Positions 63,953-64,000 of a stretch of 64,000 bases of DNA are shown piece by piece. The stretch spans positions 74,845-138,844 of the forward strand of contig JBEBXH010000004.1 in NCBI GenBank assembly GCA_040391785.1, written 5' to 3'. The DNA is from UBA5239 sp040391785 (lineage in GTDB: Bacteria; Verrucomicrobiota; Lentisphaeria; Victivallales; Victivallaceae). The notes beneath the pieces are model-generated. The model made no database searches and was not told the DNA's origin. It worked only from the letters and a program-made list of their open reading frames with translations. The stretch's first letter is position 1; each line of letters starts with the position of its first letter. The position numbers were made by a program, and so were the translations under genes.

Positions 63953-64000
63953 TGGAGCGGGTGAACGGAATCGAACCGTCGTAGCCAGCTTGGGAAGCTG
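63953..64000 (-). tRNA. tRNA-Gly(CCC), 3' part, cut by the window edge
   Basis: Read on the minus strand: the 3' side of the anticodon arm with loop TTCCCAA (anticodon CCC) and closing stem CAGC/GCTG, then the variable loop and the T arm GACGG-TTCGATT-CCGTT. The 3' acceptor strand CACCCGC, discriminator T and an encoded CCA follow, ending at 63953. The 5' acceptor, D arm and first base of the anticodon stem lie beyond the window. Confidence 0.9.

Overview
The window looks like chromosome of an anaerobic, polysaccharide-degrading member of the PVC superphylum, most likely Lentisphaerota (Victivallales). The evidence is two complete genes and one relic of the FTLIELLVVIAIIAxLAxMLLPAL type of prepilin-like protein with a C-terminal ADGH motif, which is very common in that group. 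Other pointers are GntR/LacI/AraC regulators sitting beside hydrolases, large TPR genes, and a giant beta-helix protein built from GGAI/FxxN repeats like those of chlamydial Pmp proteins. Most genes lie on the minus strand in tight, overlapping operons. No phage, insertion sequence or CRISPR array is visible.

Region 1 (1-10.3 kb) is a carbohydrate catabolism zone. It holds a partial sugar-acid dehydratase coupled to a GntR regulator, and an AraC regulator facing an FAD oxidoreductase/SDR pair. It also holds a LacI regulator coupled to an acetyl-xylan-esterase-like hydrolase, and a GxDLY/SGNH esterase. Three control sites can be read: a dyad over the GntR promoter, one sequence shared by the araC and FAD-oxidoreductase upstream regions, and a perfect palindrome filling the -35/-10 spacer of the lacI promoter.

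Region 2 (10.4-22 kb) is an iron/tetrapyrrole locus. A seven-gene operon runs FMN-binding protein, prepilin-like protein, small anchored protein, polytopic membrane protein, MotA/TolQ/ExbB protein, DUF2149 protein and a membrane-anchored CobN-like chelatase. The last three resemble the hmu haem-use operons of Bacteroidota. FeoB and a DtxR-family regulator with a FeoA-like tail lie just upstream. Four TTAG-N6-CTAA sites sit upstream of the three transcription units, suggesting one metal-responsive regulon that strips iron from haem and takes it up as Fe(II).

Region 3 (22-35.9 kb) has galactokinase with a hexose mutarotase, a DUF1287 protein, and an operon of a GH13 glycosidase, recC, recB, recD and an HD-domain hydrolase. 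Region 4 (36-44 kb) is a run of four exported or anchored TPR proteins. Region 5 (44-47.7 kb) is an operon of a GntR regulator, a prepilin-like protein and a clan GH-A glycosidase.

Region 6 (47.8-63.4 kb) is one 5199-codon gene. Its product has an LEDRVLFEAA N-terminus, two DUF4347 caspase-like domains (one degenerate), a very long Pmp-like beta-helix and six 86-residue YDG-type repeats. A clear intrinsic terminator follows it. The window ends inside a tRNA-Gly(CCC) gene.
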